A stretch of 6,720 nucleotides of DNA from positions 1-6,720 of the forward strand of contig JABFWM010000616.1 of NCBI GenBank assembly GCA_013362195.1, written 5' to 3'. A program made the position numbers and the translations under genes. The stretch is from Acidobacteriota bacterium (GTDB lineage: Bacteria > Acidobacteriota > Vicinamibacteria > Vicinamibacterales > 2-12-FULL-66-21). Positions 6,463-6,720 of the stretch are shown piece by piece; positions within the stretch are counted from its first letter, which is position 1; the number at the start of each line of letters is the position of its first letter. Below the pieces are notes generated by a model, which saw only the letters and a program-made list of their open reading frames with translations, ran no database searches and was not told the origin of the DNA.

Positions 6463-6720
6463 TCAGGACAAGTACACCGGTCCCCTGGGCGTCTTGATCG
6501 TAGCGCGCAGGATCGCCTTGTCGGCCTGCTTCACGCGGCCGTCGATGCCCCATTGCTTCAGCAGCCGGCCGAGTCCGGCCGGGTCCGGGTGCGCGATCTC
6601 GAGCGATGCCAGCTCGCACCCTTTCGGCGCATCCTGGGAGGGATGCGGCGAATCGGGCGCCCACTGAATGAAGAACGGAACGGGCTCGACGCCGTCGCGC
6701 GCGAACGTGCTGGCGACGCC
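6463..6720 (-). CDS. VOC / glyoxalase-like domain protein, 5'-truncated
   Basis: This is the C-terminal part of a glyoxalase-like (VOC superfamily, Glyoxalase_3-type) protein. It enters from the right window edge and ends at the TGA at 6465-6463, so 85 residues are visible and the start is outside. Recognisable family stretches are VPFFIQWAPDSPHPS (14-28), GCELASLEIAHPDPAGLGRL (34-53) and the ending ATIKTPRGPVYLS. In this family PFFI-W, the HP doublet and the terminal TPRG strand are typical. Members are mostly uncharacterised, with a metal-binding or substrate-binding role assumed from the fold, so no reaction can be assigned. It converges with the dehydratase gene across a 155-bp gap. Another frame over this stretch has an ATG but gives an Arg/Gly-rich, unfamiliar translation and is probably a shadow. 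Confidence 0.8.
   Translation of the reverse strand, partial: GVASTFARDGVEPVPFFIQWAPDSPHPSQDAPKGCELASLEIAHPDPAGLGRLLKQWGIDGRVKQADKAILRATIKTPRGPVYLS

Noticed and set aside
6398..6664. 88-residue - strand frame with an ATG over the VOC gene end
   Set aside because: Its translation is Arg/Gly/Ala-rich without known motifs, whereas the neighbouring frame reads as a glyoxalase-like C-terminus.

Overview
This window is GC-rich and densely coding. The gene content and the strong G/C bias at third codon positions suggest a soil-type bacterium such as Acidobacteriota (for example Vicinamibacteria). That placement is inferred from the mix of families, especially the large secreted DUF5117/Met-zincin protease; no marker gene is present. 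I see no rRNA, tRNA, CRISPR array, insertion sequence, phage or plasmid feature.

Layout, left to right. (1) The 3' part of a PhoD-type alkaline phosphatase/phosphodiesterase gene on the + strand, cut by the window start and ending at 1337. (2) A short convergent gap (1338-1365), with a perfect hairpin that carries the phosphatase stop codon in its loop. (3) A 338-residue short-chain dehydrogenase/reductase (SDR) on the - strand, 1366-2382, with a complete catalytic tetrad and a C-terminal extension ending in a probable membrane helix. (4) A divergent gap of 388 bp (2383-2770). Its SDR-proximal part holds an open, protein-like - strand frame (2364-2612) without a usual start codon that overlaps the SDR start. 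Its far end holds a TATAAT box directly before the next gene. (5) An 846-residue secreted zinc metalloprotease on the + strand, 2771-5311. (6) A PLP-dependent threonine/serine dehydratase-like enzyme, 5363-6307, which probably starts at a TTG behind a strong Shine-Dalgarno sequence. (7) A 155-bp convergent gap. (8) The C-terminal 85 residues of a glyoxalase-like VOC protein on the - strand, cut by the window end.

The genes do not form an obvious pathway. The protease and dehydratase are co-directional, 51 bp apart, and could share a transcript; peptide breakdown followed by Thr/Ser deamination is a possible but unproven link. The phosphatase and protease act outside the cytoplasm in their families, the other two enzymes are probably cytosolic, and the SDR may be membrane-anchored. 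Overall this looks like ordinary chromosomal housekeeping/accessory metabolism. I found no convincing undescribed system; the best loose end is the unassigned frame upstream of the SDR gene.
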